NCBI GenBank assembly: GCA_026874595.1
Contig: CM049306.1
Span: 102,065,142-102,129,141 of the forward strand
Source of the DNA: Sipunculus nudus
Taxonomy: Eukaryota > Annelida > Sipuncula > Golfingiida > Sipunculidae
Reading direction: 5' to 3'
Length of the DNA: 64,000 nucleotides
Made by a program: the position numbers and the translations under genes. This document shows positions 12,501 to 27,500 of this stretch, piece after piece (the first letter of the stretch is position 1; each line of letters opens with the position of its first letter). The notes beneath the pieces were generated by a model. That model did not search any database. It saw only the letters and a list, made by a program, of their open reading frames with translations, and was not told the origin of the DNA.

Positions 12501-15500
12501 CCCTGTACATGGTAAAGTGTATCACATATTTGTAAAACTTCAATGAACATAAAAACACATGGAAAATGTCACCATCCAAACCTGATTCTGCAAACCCAAG
12601 ATCAAAAACCAAACACTAGATACTGAGTGAACTATACACAGTGAAGCTGAAGCTCACTGTGGTGATTTTAACCAAATTACAACCGATGCTGAAGCGCCAT
12701 CTACAGTGTAATTATGGAACTATACATCCATTGAATGGTGTTATTTTACACAGAGCAGTGCTGCCAGGCTCCCCTGACTGTAACTGCTCTAATTATAATA
12801 TAAAGCTTCTCTGGGGATGTACTCACAAAAAGAAAATTTTGTAGAAATGCAAAAAACTATGTGACACCTATGAAATGTCTGGCTGTTTATGGTCATACCA
12901 AAAAAAAAACCAACAAAACTTACTATCAAATACAAATGGTGATATCTATGGTTGTTTTATAATTACTGGAGTTAATAATAGAGAAGGCACCTACTGTTTT
13001 TGCAACAACTCCCATTGGCTCTGGGTATTGATGTGTCAACAATGCAAGGAGCGCAGTGAACGAACACAGTCCTGCAGTGAATAGTATAAAAAAAGGAAGT
13101 TCCTTTTTGGGGTAGACAGAAACCTCATGGAAAGCTGAAACAATAACAACAAAAACTGTCAAAGTCATGCAATCATGTGACTTACACAATTCATATACAG
13201 TAGAAACAAAAGACTTAGAGAAAACAGTATCCATCTCAGCACCTGATTTTACTCAACATCCTTCCATTTATAGAGTTATGTCCTAGCTAATGATGCCTTG
13301 CATGGTACCAAAATTAAAAAGGAGCAACATCAGATTGATACTCAGGACACTCGACCAAATCTTAAATACAGGTACATGGCATTTAACTGTTGGAGGTAAC
13401 CTATGAGTAAACCTTGGGAGTATTCTTTGATTATTGAAAATATTCAATGTATTCATCCACATTCTAGCAAAATGCATCTGTTCTTTCTTTCCTGAGGTAA
13501 AATAAACACAGTATCATAAACTGATGAATATCTTAACATTTTCTTGAGAATTAGAGTACTATCAGGTCATTTTCATGTCTTTTATTTGTAGAAATGTAAC
13601 ATCTGACAATTTTTTTCTCCAAAAATTTTCAAATTCAGATGTCCACCAAATAGAACATGCTTGAAGATTGTACACTAACATGAGAACTCAAAAGTCTTAG
13701 GTCAGAGTGGGTTGAACCAAGTCCATATTTGGCTACATCTTGTAATGACTTATCTTTACAGTCTGTACAAGAAAAATTTAATTATGTCACATCTGCACTG
13801 CAAAAGACAGTGCCTGTAGTGGTCAGTGCTGTGTTTTCTGATGTTTGAAGTGTGCATAACTTTCACAAAATGTTAATGATACAGTGTCTCTTACTTTAAT
13901 AGTTTAAGCAGTGTGCTACCTATATTATGGTATAATAGGCCATGGGCCAGAAACTGAAAACATCCCCCCTCTATGGATTTTATGAGGTGATAATTTTGTA
14001 TACTTAAAGATCTGCTCTTTCAGAATCTGGTTGTCTGCCAGTCATCCATTGGTGATTTTGGCCTTGTAGGCCGCCATTTTGAATATATAATGAAGTCGCT
14101 CTTTCTGCATAACTTCAGTATAATACAACCAAAGTTATCATGAAATACACCAAGTTTGGGTTTGTCAAACCAAGGGTATTCAAGAAAGGCAGTCTTGAAG
14201 TAATTTATTCAGTAATTTGGATAATATTTTAGAGCAGATCTTATTTATGATTTAGGATTAATGGAAATTTTGGCCCTGTAGGCCGCCATTTTGAATATAT
14301 AATGAGATAATTGTTTGCATATATTATTTTTCAATCCTGATATTTTTTTAAAATATAATAATCAAAGTAAAAATAACAATTGTGAAGTATTATTTGCTAG
14401 CTAATGCTGATCTCCTCCCAGTATAAGTATGCCTGTCATTCAATATTTGGTCATTTTGACCAATTAGGCTTCCATTTTGAATATATAATTAGGTATCCGT
14501 TTCCGCGTAACATCATCAATGTATGAGCAAAATTATCATGCATTATCATTTTCTTTTATTGTCAAGCCCATTGTCTATAAGACCATGTTAAAAGATGTGA
14601 GTACTAAAACATTTTGTGTGATGGGAACATTTTATAAGGTTTAAAATGATACACACTTTTTGAGATTTAACACAAAAAATATTTTTCATATGAGGTTAGG
14701 GATATGACACCTTAATTGCATGGGGGTTTAAAAATACAGTTATCAACAACTAATGCTAAATAATTGATCACAAGTTGATATAGCTTAAAGATGGTACTTA
14801 CATGGCAGAAGTTCTTTATCTGCGTTCTCTGTGCAGGTAGGGTAGGGGTAGAACAGATGACCCTTTTCCAGGGGGTAGGGGATCATACGGAATGCTGAAA
14901 CATAAAGCACATCTCATGATATGGTTTTATCACACACATAAACTAGTATACGGGTAGTCAACAAGCGACCACGTGTATCTGCCAAAATCAGAGAAGGACA
15001 GGTGAAGTGAGGCATGGATTCAGTGGCAAGGGGAAATAGAGTTAGATGTGTTACATAAGCATGGATGTCTGCAATGTATACATGATTGTAGGTGGTGCCA
15101 CCTGTTATTTGAACGAGAAACTATCCAAGATATATACACATGCTAAATTTCAGGTGGAAAAGTCAAACAACTGCCCAGATATGAGTGATTTTATCCCACA
15201 GCAGACAAACAGATAGACTCTGTGCAAAAAGGGTTCCAGGTGGAGCCACCAGTTTCTTGTACGATAAAGAGCTATGTGAGATCCAAACATATGCATCACT
15301 TCAGGTAGGTACGTCAAACCAGTCCCGAGATATTAACATGGATACCTGCAGCATGAATGTGAATGTAGGTGGTGCCACCTGTCATAAAATCAAGAAAGCT
15401 ATCCAGGGAGTATACCCATGCCAAATTTCAGGTGAATAAGTAATCACTGCTGAGATATGAGTGATTTTAAGCCAAGGCAGACAAAAAGAGAGATGCTGTG

Positions 15501-18500
15501 CAAAAATGGCTCCAGGTGGCGCCACCATTTTTGTGTATGTTATAAAGCAATCCAAGAGCTACATTTGTGTAAATTTTTTATCCTGACTGGTCAAACAAGT
15601 CCGAAGATAGATGGGTTAATGTGTCAAAACAGACACAAAGATTAACGCACTGGAGACAGGAAAGGTCAGAGGTCAACGCAAAATGGTTAAGCACCAGTTC
15701 ACATGTGACCCGATAATTGGTGTAAATTTCAGAAAATTGGTCCAGTAGTCTCAGAGGAGTTCTCTGGAAACGAACATGGGGGTGGCGGCGGCAGAACCCG
15801 GTCAAAAACATAGTATCCGCAAACTTTGTTTGGGCGGATACAATGACCTAGCACCACTATCAAAGTTTTGTAATAAAAAACTTTGAATGCTAATATTTGT
15901 TATCTGTCCAAATTATTTATCTAAATTACTGTTTACCAGTACAAACTTTTTTGCACCCTTATGTTCAGATAATCAAAACTGTACCCTTAACAAATCATAT
16001 AAATGACTGATGCAGTACGGCTTCACCCAGTTACAAGTTATCCTCTAGGATGAAGTGGATCATCTCCATACTACCAAGTCTGTGGCTACACTTTCAGAGA
16101 CCTTGATTCCAGCATACACGAGTCACTTGATAGGTTCAATTGCCTTGTTCATTATTCAAGAAATAGATCCCAGAGAGGGGGCAGAATTACAGACTGTGAA
16201 CATATAGCCACATATTTGGTTGCATGAAAAAGAAATTTGATCAATTTTGATGTCTGGATATGTACATTATTGCAGTAATGAACTGACAAATCAGGATATG
16301 ATGTCAATGATTTATTGGTATTGTCATATATCCCTGTATCTAGCAGTGTATTGTGACAATATTTTATCATCTGATGCTTGCATTTCATAACAGACTGTTG
16401 TATATATGTCATAATGTGTGTATTTGTGTGTACTCACTTCCCTCCCTTGTATAGTGTAACAGGTTAAGCACCCACTCTACTGTAAATGTCTTAATGTTTG
16501 TCTGTGTATTTGTGGGTACTTACTTCCCTCCCAAGTACAGTGTAACAGTTTTAGTGCCCCCTCTACTATATATGTCATAGTGTGTGTTTGTATTTGTGTG
16601 TACTCACTTCCCTCCCATGTACAGTGCAGCAAGTTTAGTGCCCCCTCTACTCTCTTCCAGTGAGGCAGATGGAAGAATGCGTATGCGATGGCTTCACTGT
16701 CCCCTCGTTTGAGTATATGTTCAGGTGGCAGGATCAAACTTTTCATCTCTAACAAGTACTGAAACACAAACAAGTCTGTCAGATAATACATCGCTGAAAT
16801 ACACACTATGGCATTAAACTCAAAGGGTCAGTAACCAATGGATAATGTATCAAAATGTCACACATTATACTTCATAGTAACTGTCAGAGGGCTAGAGCCT
16901 AATCAAAACACAACAGAATGGGCTAGAGCCTAATCAAAACATAACAGAATTGGCTAGAGCCTACTCAGAACACAAGAGATTAGGCTAGAGCCTACTCAAA
17001 ACACAACAGATTGGGCTAGAACCTACTCAAAACACACCAGATTGGGCTAGAGCCTACTCAAAACACAACAGATTGGGCTAGAGCCTAATCAAAACACAAC
17101 AGATTGGGCTAGAGCCTAATCAAAACACAACAGATTGGGCTAGAGCCACAACAGATTGGGCTAGAGCCTGCTCAAAACACAACAGATTGGGCTAGAGCCT
17201 ACTCAAAACACAAAAGATTGGGCTAGAGCCTACTCAAAACACAACAGATTGTGCTAGAGCCTACTCAAAACACAACAGATTGGGCTAGAGCCTACTCAAA
17301 ACACAACAGATTGTGCTAGAGCCACAACAGATTGGGCTAGAGCCTACTCAAAACACAACAGATTGTGCTAGAGCCACAACAGACTGGACTAGAGCCTACT
17401 CAAAACACAACAGATTGGGCTAGAGCCTACTTAAAACACAACAGATTCTAGCTAACAAACAAAAAGGAATACAACCAACAGATGATTAACCAAGGTAATA
17501 AGCATCTCATAAAACCAAGATTTACAGATATTTCCTTGTGAATTTTCAGTCTTCTACAGCAGGTATTTTAACCTATATCCTGTTTGGCCCTTCTTGATTG
17601 TTGTCACAACAGCTGTAGCAGTAAACTTGGTAAAACTGGGACATTAGCCCTACTGTATGTATGTGCACCAGTATGAACTGCAGCACAAGCATATTTTTCC
17701 AGTCAACAAGTGTTCGCTTTCAGTCAACTGTTTTGGCTTTAAACAAATGGGAAACTCCACTGCGTGGCTTTCCTAGATTTGCAGGATTAGAAGGGGGGGG
17801 ATGCTTTACATCAAAGCATGACAAGCTGTAGCAATAAAACTGAAAGTAATATTAACCAATATTTAATGTATAAAACCTCAAACATTATGACTGTCACTTC
17901 ACAATGACTATGCACAAGCATTATGACTGTCACTTCACAATGACTACTCACAAGCATTATGACTGTCACTTCACATTGACTCCTCACACGCATTATGACT
18001 GTCACGGCACAATGACTACTCACACCAACCTTTGGTACATGTGGATTAAACTCCACTGCTCTGTGTATGGCCTCTACTGCATTCATTTCAGCTGTGCTCA
18101 AACCTCGTTTAGATGCTATATCTGGTGAAAATCTACAAGAGATTTGCCAAAGTAAAAACATCTGCACTGATAATATTGGATTATTTAAACACATTTTTGA
18201 ATATCCTAATATTACCTGCATAAATAAGGATAAAGAAAAAATTAAACTATTATTATGGCTAAAAAACTATTAATAAAAAGAAAAGTTTTTTTTTTCTTAG
18301 TACCTAAATGACTAAAAAATAATAAAAAATTTTCTTTTCTATTTATATCAACATTCAGAGTGCAATAACAATATAGTACCATACATGTTAAATCTTTACT
18401 GCAAACAAACATTAGAACTCCTGGTGACACTGAATGATGGTATCCCAAATAAGCCTCATATGGTAAACACATACAGTAACAAAGATAAGTGTTTACTGCT

Positions 18501-21500
18501 GTATCAGATAAATACTTATTAATGAACCAAAAATGAAGTATCTTGTTCATAAATAAGAACACATGCAACTCTAAAAGCAAATAAACTTACTTGTCAGCAA
18601 CCTGTCTAGCTTTCAATAACGCCGCAGCATAGCATATTGTTGCAGATTTTGGCAAGCTGATATCTGCAATAAAGTTAAAACTTAATGTTGTCTTTTTATT
18701 CTCTTGATTAATTTAACATTAACATAAAGTTATCATTATACTAACCTACTATATCCATGGTTTGAGCAATTTGAGCTACTAATTCAAGGGGAAACCTGGT
18801 CAGACTATTAAAAGTATTTTTGTTCATTTGAGATATGAGTAATTATGAAATATATATCAATAAACAATAAGAGTCATGAACTTTTGAAATAAAAAGACAT
18901 TACAAAGAGGGTGGAAGTCTAAAAAGTTAGTATGTTCTGTCACCAGGTGGCAGCACCAACTGACCCTCATTTGACCAAATAAAGTGATTACTGCTCTGAA
19001 CTGAGAATAGTTGTTGAGGAACATTTACTTATATATTTATATAAATATTAAATAAAGTGTGGCTGAAGTATAAATGTTGAAATGTTAAACAACTAAAGCA
19101 TATAATAAGAAAAGTCTGAGTCACCACATGTTGTACCACAGGAAGGCTAAATTTGAGGAAAATGTTTCCCTCTTACCGTCATATTTTGCTAATACTGCTT
19201 GGACATCTGCGTACGCCTGTAGTTCAAGATGAGCCTCTATTAAATTCTCGTGAATATTAAACAGGTTCAACATGGGGAATTCTTTCATGAGCTTCAAAGA
19301 AAAAAGAAATCATAAATACCACAGTGACTTTGACAAATATGATAAGTTGTACATGTTTTAGTTAAAGGTCGTACTACGATTAACAATAACAAGCTGAAAG
19401 TGGATAAAGATAACAACATGACAACTGATAGTTTAAGCTACTTAGCTATGTAACTAAAATCATGCAAAGACTGGGGTGTAGTCTAGAAATTACAAGTTTT
19501 TACCCACTCTTCCACAACTTACATTTATTAATATTAATGAGACAGAAAACATCCTATTAATGTGACAGAATATAACTAGAAAATGGATAAAATCAGAATT
19601 ATACAATCAAAAAGAATTTATACCCAACAATTTATTCAATATATTTTCTAGCTGACAAAGACATTTAGTGCAATGAATACAGCATTAAATGAAAGCTGTT
19701 TAAAGGGACATAATCAGGAGCAATATAATGCCTATTCTTTAACACTATCAGTTCAGTTTTGCTTTATACATAAGTTTCCCAGCAAAACCATCCCAGCACA
19801 CAGTCTCAGTACCTTGCATATGGCTGTTTAACACCTTGTTATGGCACCACATGCTGTTATATATAGTCCACGTGTCTGTTTCCAAAACAAGGCCAGGTGA
19901 CCTGAAGTCCAATTGTGAGCCGCAACACACAGTGTTACAGCCAGCAGGAACATGAATTACATTTTTCAGGTCAAGTAAGTCAGGGCATCTCCTGATTGAC
20001 TAGTGTTGTGGTCTGGGCAGTGCACACGCTGTGTTTATGTTGACACCAGTGGTTGCATCCAGTCCACTGTGTTTAACACTCATTTACAGGAGTAAGCAAA
20101 TGGTTACAGGGCAATATTTTGGCAGGTACAAATTTATTTTAAAGAAAAGAAGCTATTTTTCATGTAAATTCAACATATAGGTGATAAGGCCTCTTTAATG
20201 GATTAGACATTGATGACTATGTATGTTGTTGTATTAATACTCACATCTCTCATCATCTTGATGGCTTCCCTGGTTTTGCCCAGCCGGCGGGCACACATGG
20301 CAAGCCTTCGTTTTATGTATACAAATACATTTGTGTCCCTCCCTGTTAGAGTACAGATTAAAAAATGTAGGCACTGGAGCATGGAACAAATGAATTTTAC
20401 ACAATAGATGATATCCTGATCATTAATAAACAGCTAGAATGGTCCAAGGCATTTAATTAGTAATGAAAGTACAAACAACCAGTTATTTTAATGTTAATAT
20501 TATTCTTGCCAACCCTGATTTGCTGTTTCAATCAACAAGTATCATATGTAAATTTAAACTAAAAAAAAGGGTATAAATTTAATGGAATTTAAAATGAACT
20601 GCCTGACACTACAAACTTTCCATAATCAAGAACCAAGTTGAAACAAATACTGATCAAGGGAAGCTGTGAATATAGATAAGGCTATGGGGTATTAATATAT
20701 GACAGTCTGGGCCGGTGAGTAAAATTTTCAATTAAAGACTTATGAACTGTATCCAAAAAATACATGTGAGCCATATTTTACATCAACTTGACTTTAAATG
20801 AGGTTAATTCATTTATGATGGGAAACAAGTCAGTAACCTATTCTGAAACTTTATAAACCAGATCTTTCTGATCGAACTTAAATTTATCTAATTAGCAATG
20901 CGCACCATTAAGAACGTCTATACTTACTGTGTATAGCTTCATGCGGCGCACTCTGGTGCTGTGTTTGTTGTGATTTCCTGTACGTAGCCTCCGCTGTTTT
21001 GTACGCCTGTTTCAGTGTTTTTTCTACCTGAAGAACAGATCAACATGCTGTCGATTAAAACTCTGTGGACACCTAGATCTGCCACCAGATCTGCTCAATA
21101 ATTTTTTTTTTTAAAGATTTTTTTGGTGGAGGTAACCGCCTCCATTTTTTTCCATTCTGGTTTCAGACTACGTGACAGGGGCTTATATCCGTTTTTTCCT
21201 GGCGTCAACCAGGTTCGGTATACCACTCCTGCAGGCGCTGGGTGTGTGTCATCCCCATGACCGGGTCATAACACCAAGGAACCCCAGAAAGGCGCACCTG
21301 TTTGTGAGTGAAACATGACTGATGGGCTCAGTCTCCCCATTAAGCCTGCAGAGTGCTAACCCTGGGTGCGGGCCGACCGTGAAAAATCTTACCGCCTCGG
21401 CTGAGATTTGAACTCATGAGCTCCCGCTGAGCCACAGAAGCCAGTGTCTGCCAAATAAATTAACTGATCCACCCTTATTTGAATTACTTGACCTATCTTT

Positions 21501-24500
21501 CCACAAATTTAGTTGAAATTCAATAGGATTATTTCGAGATACTATGACAACAAACAAAGAGACAGACAGAGAGGCCAACATGGGTAAGCACATTAATATA
21601 AATCAAGGGCCAATGAGATGTACAATGTGTTTCATCAGTTAAAACTACATGCACTTTGGTGCCAGAATGAGCTAATTATATGGCTATTCAGACAGCTCTA
21701 AAATTCATCACATATGTCATGTCCTTAATCATCAATTCTTACATCAATTCGGTCAAATCAACTGTCTGTCAGTCCAAGTTGAAGCTTTGGTCAGAATTAG
21801 TAGGTTAAGCTGAACCAAGAACAACGGGTGTCATTCTTTAAGAATAATGGCATAAAAACTTTTAAAGCATAATATCTATCTCTGGCAGTAACTTCACTTG
21901 GAAGCAAAACATCTGAAGATGATTCATGGGGCAGTAAATACTCACTGATTTAATGCTACCAGATTTCATATATTTTTATTCTTTATTACTTGTTTCTATG
22001 AAGTGTTCTAACTATAAACTGATTTCATTTTAGATACAATTGAGCATCAAGATAACTTACCTCTACTATTGTTGTGCATTCTTCTTCTGCTAATAATATC
22101 ATGGCTGGTGCGCACCTGTGAAAAATAAGTCACCATCAATGTCTGTTCCTGTCCCTTCAAATCAAATATTATATAGATTTACACTGATCATTCTGATTGA
22201 GTGCACCAGTGTTATAAGTAGCAAAGTCTAGCCAGCTTAAAGATTCATAAATTAAATACTACAAAATATTACTTTTTTTAAAGGATGCCTGGTAGGTGTT
22301 AACATGTCTAGAAAGAGCTGTAAAAACAAGGGTGCATTTTCATTGTATATATGTCAGAATGCCAGGTACCTGTTTAGTTATATTTTATTTTGAAATAATT
22401 GTATGGAATTATTTTTATGAGATTATTATTTAACTGTCAGACAATGGCCACATTTATTTCCTTTAGTGTATTTTACAAAATGATAGTGAAAACAGATGGA
22501 AAGGGATTGTGAAATGGAGTACATAGTATGGAACTGATTCCTCCCAGAGAGACTGGTTGTGCTTACAATGCTTTGTAATCTCCAGTCCTCAAAGAATGTA
22601 TCCACCAAAGTCCTAAACTGTCTGAAGGCATGCCTGATATCAGAGAGCTTCATTCTTTAAAAAGTTGTCATACATTTTATGACTTTAGAGAAAAAAAGTC
22701 AGCTGCTGTCACATTTATAACCAACACATTCCAATTATCAGACAATGTGAGCACTTGACCACCAGGACTGGTTTGTGGATGTGACCTTCTTGAGGGGACC
22801 TCTGGTTGGTAATGACATGTATGCAGTTTTCCCAATGATCACCTGCTGTCATCAGTAACAGAGTCAAACTTGGCAACAATATCCCCTGTGATGTTTCCCT
22901 ACATCCCTTAATAAAGGCCACACTTTCCAGAAAGCCCAGATATGAGCGCTACACCAACTCTGCTCCTGTATTCAGATTCCTGGTACACCGGTGCTGACAG
23001 TCATAAACCTGATGACAATAGCATGCTTTTTTTCATTTTAATGAATCAATTAGAACATAGCTTCATTGTGATGAAACTGTCCTTCTAGACCAATTAAGTT
23101 TGAGTATGGTACAATCAGAGAAAACTATATAAGTCATAGTCCCAAAAGATACTACATGGCTAGTTCTCAGAAGAGGAAACAATGCATTCCTTCAATAAAG
23201 AAAGCTGCTGCTAAGTGAACTAACTAGGTGAAATCATTCCAAATGCAGTTCTTGGTCAGCTGCACCTTGTGGTCACAGGGTATTGTAAACAATCACAAGG
23301 ATCATAAGCTTTTAGCATAAACCTATACAGTCATGACCCTGCTGGAGTCCAAGTCCTCATCCGAGGTCTCAGGCATCACAAATAGAGCTCCTGTATAGGA
23401 TTTTGATGCCTTTCTTGTATATCCTCAGATAACTGAACCAAATTTGTGGGAAAATAGGTACATAAGCCCCAATTCATGTTACATTTCCTTGTAAAAGCAA
23501 CCAACCTTCAAGAGAAGAAGTTACCTGAAAAGCTGTGAAAGAGTGGCCAAAAAAACTGAAGGCTTTAAATAGGTTTTATACAGGTAATTCCAGTAAGGCT
23601 ATGTCACCTTAAGTAAAGGTGTCACATAAATATACTTACTCTGGATTTTTTTCCAGGGCCTCATGGGCTGCCTTTATCCTGGCCTGTGGGTTTCTCTCAC
23701 GCCACGCCATCTGCATTACTGAAAAGTACAGACCAATAACTCATGTTGACAGGGATTGTGATACCCTCACTCTGATCAATATTAAACCATGGCAGGTATT
23801 ATACAAACTCAAGGGTAAGTCATCAGTGACAAATGTAAAATAAATTCCTCTGGCAAAAATTCTCATTATATCATTACAATAATGCATGCTTAAACTGCTG
23901 AATCCAATACCTCAATGTCATAATTCTGACCAGCATCTATATGTAGATTATTTAATCAATTTTAAGTTAAGCTTTCCATATTTTTAACTTTTTGATGTAT
24001 TTCCTCTGTCGCTACAACCTTATAAATAATCAGGACACATTTTCAATTATGAACAACTATGGTGCATTTATATACATTGAAACATTTTCTAATTGAATTA
24101 ATTATATTAATTAAATTTAAGAAATTTTCTTACTTTCATATTCTGGTTTCCCAGTATCATATTCACAAGTAAACAGTGTCTGATGATCCTGGGCTGAGAG
24201 ATTCATGTCGTAATATGTCAACGGTTCTTTACTGGTGGCCCATGTGTATCTCTGGTATTCTGCACCTCTGTATAAACTTAACGGATTTCTCCATACTTTA
24301 CACTCTGAAATTTTATATAAAAATACTTCTCATATTACATTCTGTAACATAAATCACACAGAAATCTAATCAAGTTACTGGTTGCTAATGTAAGCGAGCA
24401 GATATTTATATATATTAAACTTGCCTTCAATCAGACAAAACATTTTTCACAAAGTTATGCTAACAAAGTTATTTTTTCCAAAGACCTAAAAATAGTAAAA

Positions 24501-27500
24501 ATAATTTCACAGTTTAAATAGCTACCCTACCTTTTATATGAGAAATACTTTTTGATTACACTCATCCAATACATGCAAATTCATTGTTTTAATCTATAAT
24601 AGGCACTGGATGGGGATATATAAGACAGGTAATGCAGGAGTGTGTGTCTGAAACTAAAATAAATAAATTTGTGTCACAATTATTAGTTCACAAAAAATAA
24701 CAACAAGGGACCTATGGGTCACGACGCTCAGCTGTTATATATGATAAAAAAATATTATTTAGAAATGAGGCACATGCTGGTTTTGTGTGGTAATAAATAT
24801 AAATATACGAATGAAATATAACTGATATGATTATTAAAATAATATTAAAGAATATATTCATGAATGCATTCATGAATTCATTTTGAAAGTATTTGCACGA
24901 GTATTCATATATTTTCATTTTTACCTGAATTCCCATTCTTTATGCAAGAAATTTTATAATGGAGTACAAAATCATATTCGTATTTAAATACAATTACAAA
25001 GTATTTGCACCATGTGTGGAATTTATTCAGTTTTCACCAAACAATGATGTTGAGAATCCAGAATATACCACATTCACACATTTAAATAATGATCATAGGT
25101 ATCTGGTGTTATGGCTTTTATTTATATTAAAAAATAACTAAAAAATTCATTTTGGACTAATTTCACATCAATGTACACACTAGACACACCAGGAATCTAG
25201 ATTAATATTATCAACTGCATCTTTGTCTAATTTCCTTCATATGATCCCTAATGATTAGTAATGAATAATATGATTTACTTCTTTATCATTAAAACTGAAC
25301 TGAAAAATGCCATAGGTGACTGCATGGTGTTATTTGGAATATGTGACATTCTACCCATCGATACAAGATTTAATTTCCTGTTATTATAAACTAACAAATT
25401 CCTTTTCTATTTTTCTTTAATTTGTTATTAAAAACCAATAAAAATTTATTAATTATTGTTTTTTGTTATGTTCTTGGTTAAAACTACTAGATGAGTTGGG
25501 TTGGACACCTGGATCAACTGTGGCTGGCCATAAGCTGCCTGGATTCCATGTATGCCTCGCCTCAAGCGTGCATAATTTGATGAAAGGTCAACAAGGTCAA
25601 CATACAGGTGACTCAAGAGGGGCTGGAGAGAGCCAAAGTCTGACAGGGTCTCATAAAAACATTAATAAAAGCTACAATTTTTGGCCAATTTCTTTCAGCT
25701 TTTTTAAACTGAAAAGCTAAAATGCTTATGTGTGCATGATATGAAAATTATATCAACAGTGCTCAAGGGAAACAAACGTGCCATGGTCACAGTTGGGCAA
25801 AATTTAAGGTACAAATTTTATATTTATACTTAATAAAATTTGAAAAATTCAGAACTAATTTTGGGTATTCAATTGAATCTTGATTAAATAATGTTACATC
25901 CCTGACAAAAAAATTTCTAGCTTCAGCAATGCTCTTGTTAAGGGAGTAAATATATTTCTTGTTTTTTTACAAAGTGCATTATGTTTGGGCCCATAACTTT
26001 AAACAATTACACAATACTGACATCATTCTGGCATGTGCATAGAGAATGAAAAATATGTATATTATTTATGATTAAAGTCAGATCAGTGGTTTTGATATTA
26101 GGCAGTCTTGAAGTGTAACAATGGGTTTTTAATGGAAAAATGAAGTTTTTCATTAATATCTCTAATGTCCTAGTGACCAAATTCTTGGCATGGTAGGGCA
26201 TTTTGGAGACATCTAACTGTATGCCGAATTTAAGGAACTTAGAGCTGAAGCTGGGGAGCTGAGCTCTTGCAAACTGCATAACACTAGCTTGATGTAAACA
26301 ATATGTTACATGGTGCTTGAAAACTTGATTAAAATCTACAGTTTTTGATCAACTGGTTTCAAATTTTTGGTGTGAACAGTTGAAATGCTAACAAAAACAG
26401 GCTGTGAAAATTAAATCCACAGTACTTACAGGAAAAAAACGTGCCATGGTCAAAGTTGGGCAAAATTTAAGGTACCAATTTTTTATTTTTATTAGTATTT
26501 TAAAAAATTTAAAAGATTTTCATCTAATTTTGGGTATACAATTTAATTTTGATTAATTAAAGTTATATTAATGGAAAAAAGGTCCATAGCATTAACATGT
26601 TTTGTGTTAAGTGATCAAATATCTTTTCTGATTTTTTACAAAATGCATTATGTTTGGGCCCATAACTTTTTTAAATTAAATAATACAGACATAATTTCTG
26701 GCATGTACATAGGAACTATATAGAGGAATATTTATGGTAAATATGAGGTAAAACAGATGAGTGGTTTTGATATTAGGCAGTCCTGAAGTGTGAAAATAGG
26801 TTTTTAAAAAAAAATTGAGGTTTTTCCTTAATTTCTCAAAGGAACGAAGTTGCAAACACCCAGTTTTCGGCTTGGTAGGAGATCTTGGGGACATCTAACA
26901 TTATGCCAAATTTTGGATTCCTAGGTCTTACGGTTTCAAAACATGCCACATCTACGGACGGACGGACGGACGACGGACAATGGACCACGACTATAGCTCA
27001 GATGACTTATAGTCAGCTGAGCTAAAAATACATGTATTAATTAATTTGACAGACAAAATCGTGTCAAATTACAAAGTGAACCTCTGTAGATAATACAAAT
27101 GTAGAAAACACAATCTGCTGAAACTAAATACTAACCTGAAACGTTCTGTTGTTGTGAGTTGCTGTTTGTATTACTGGCCTGCTCTGGGTTGCTGTTCTCC
27201 CCGCCCCCCAGGAGGGGCGATATGTGATTAAGTGACACTTGCTCTATGAAAGATGTTCCATATTTCTTGAAATACCACCACTCAAAGATCTGCAAAAGAA
27301 TAATGGAATTAAACAGGACTTTTGAGTGACTTGATGTTTCTACCAACTCATCACCTGAATTCAAGACCAAACTAGACATTTCTTGGCACCGCAGGTGCCA
27401 GAGTATCCCCAGACATAGTAGCCCCCCCCCCTTTAAGAATAGGACCCCATTTTTAGCAGCATATACTGACACTTGGCATATTTATTGTTTCTTCCATCTA

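Noticed and set aside
12926-13234. Single 102-codon gene
   Set aside because: Only 12995-13134 is an ST7 exon; the rest of the frame is intron read-through on both sides.
16889-17447. CRISPR array
   Set aside because: Units are directly adjacent with no unique spacers, and the setting is an animal intron.
21404-21434. tRNA gene
   Set aside because: A- and B-box-like words are too close together and no cloverleaf can be formed; fits a SINE head better.
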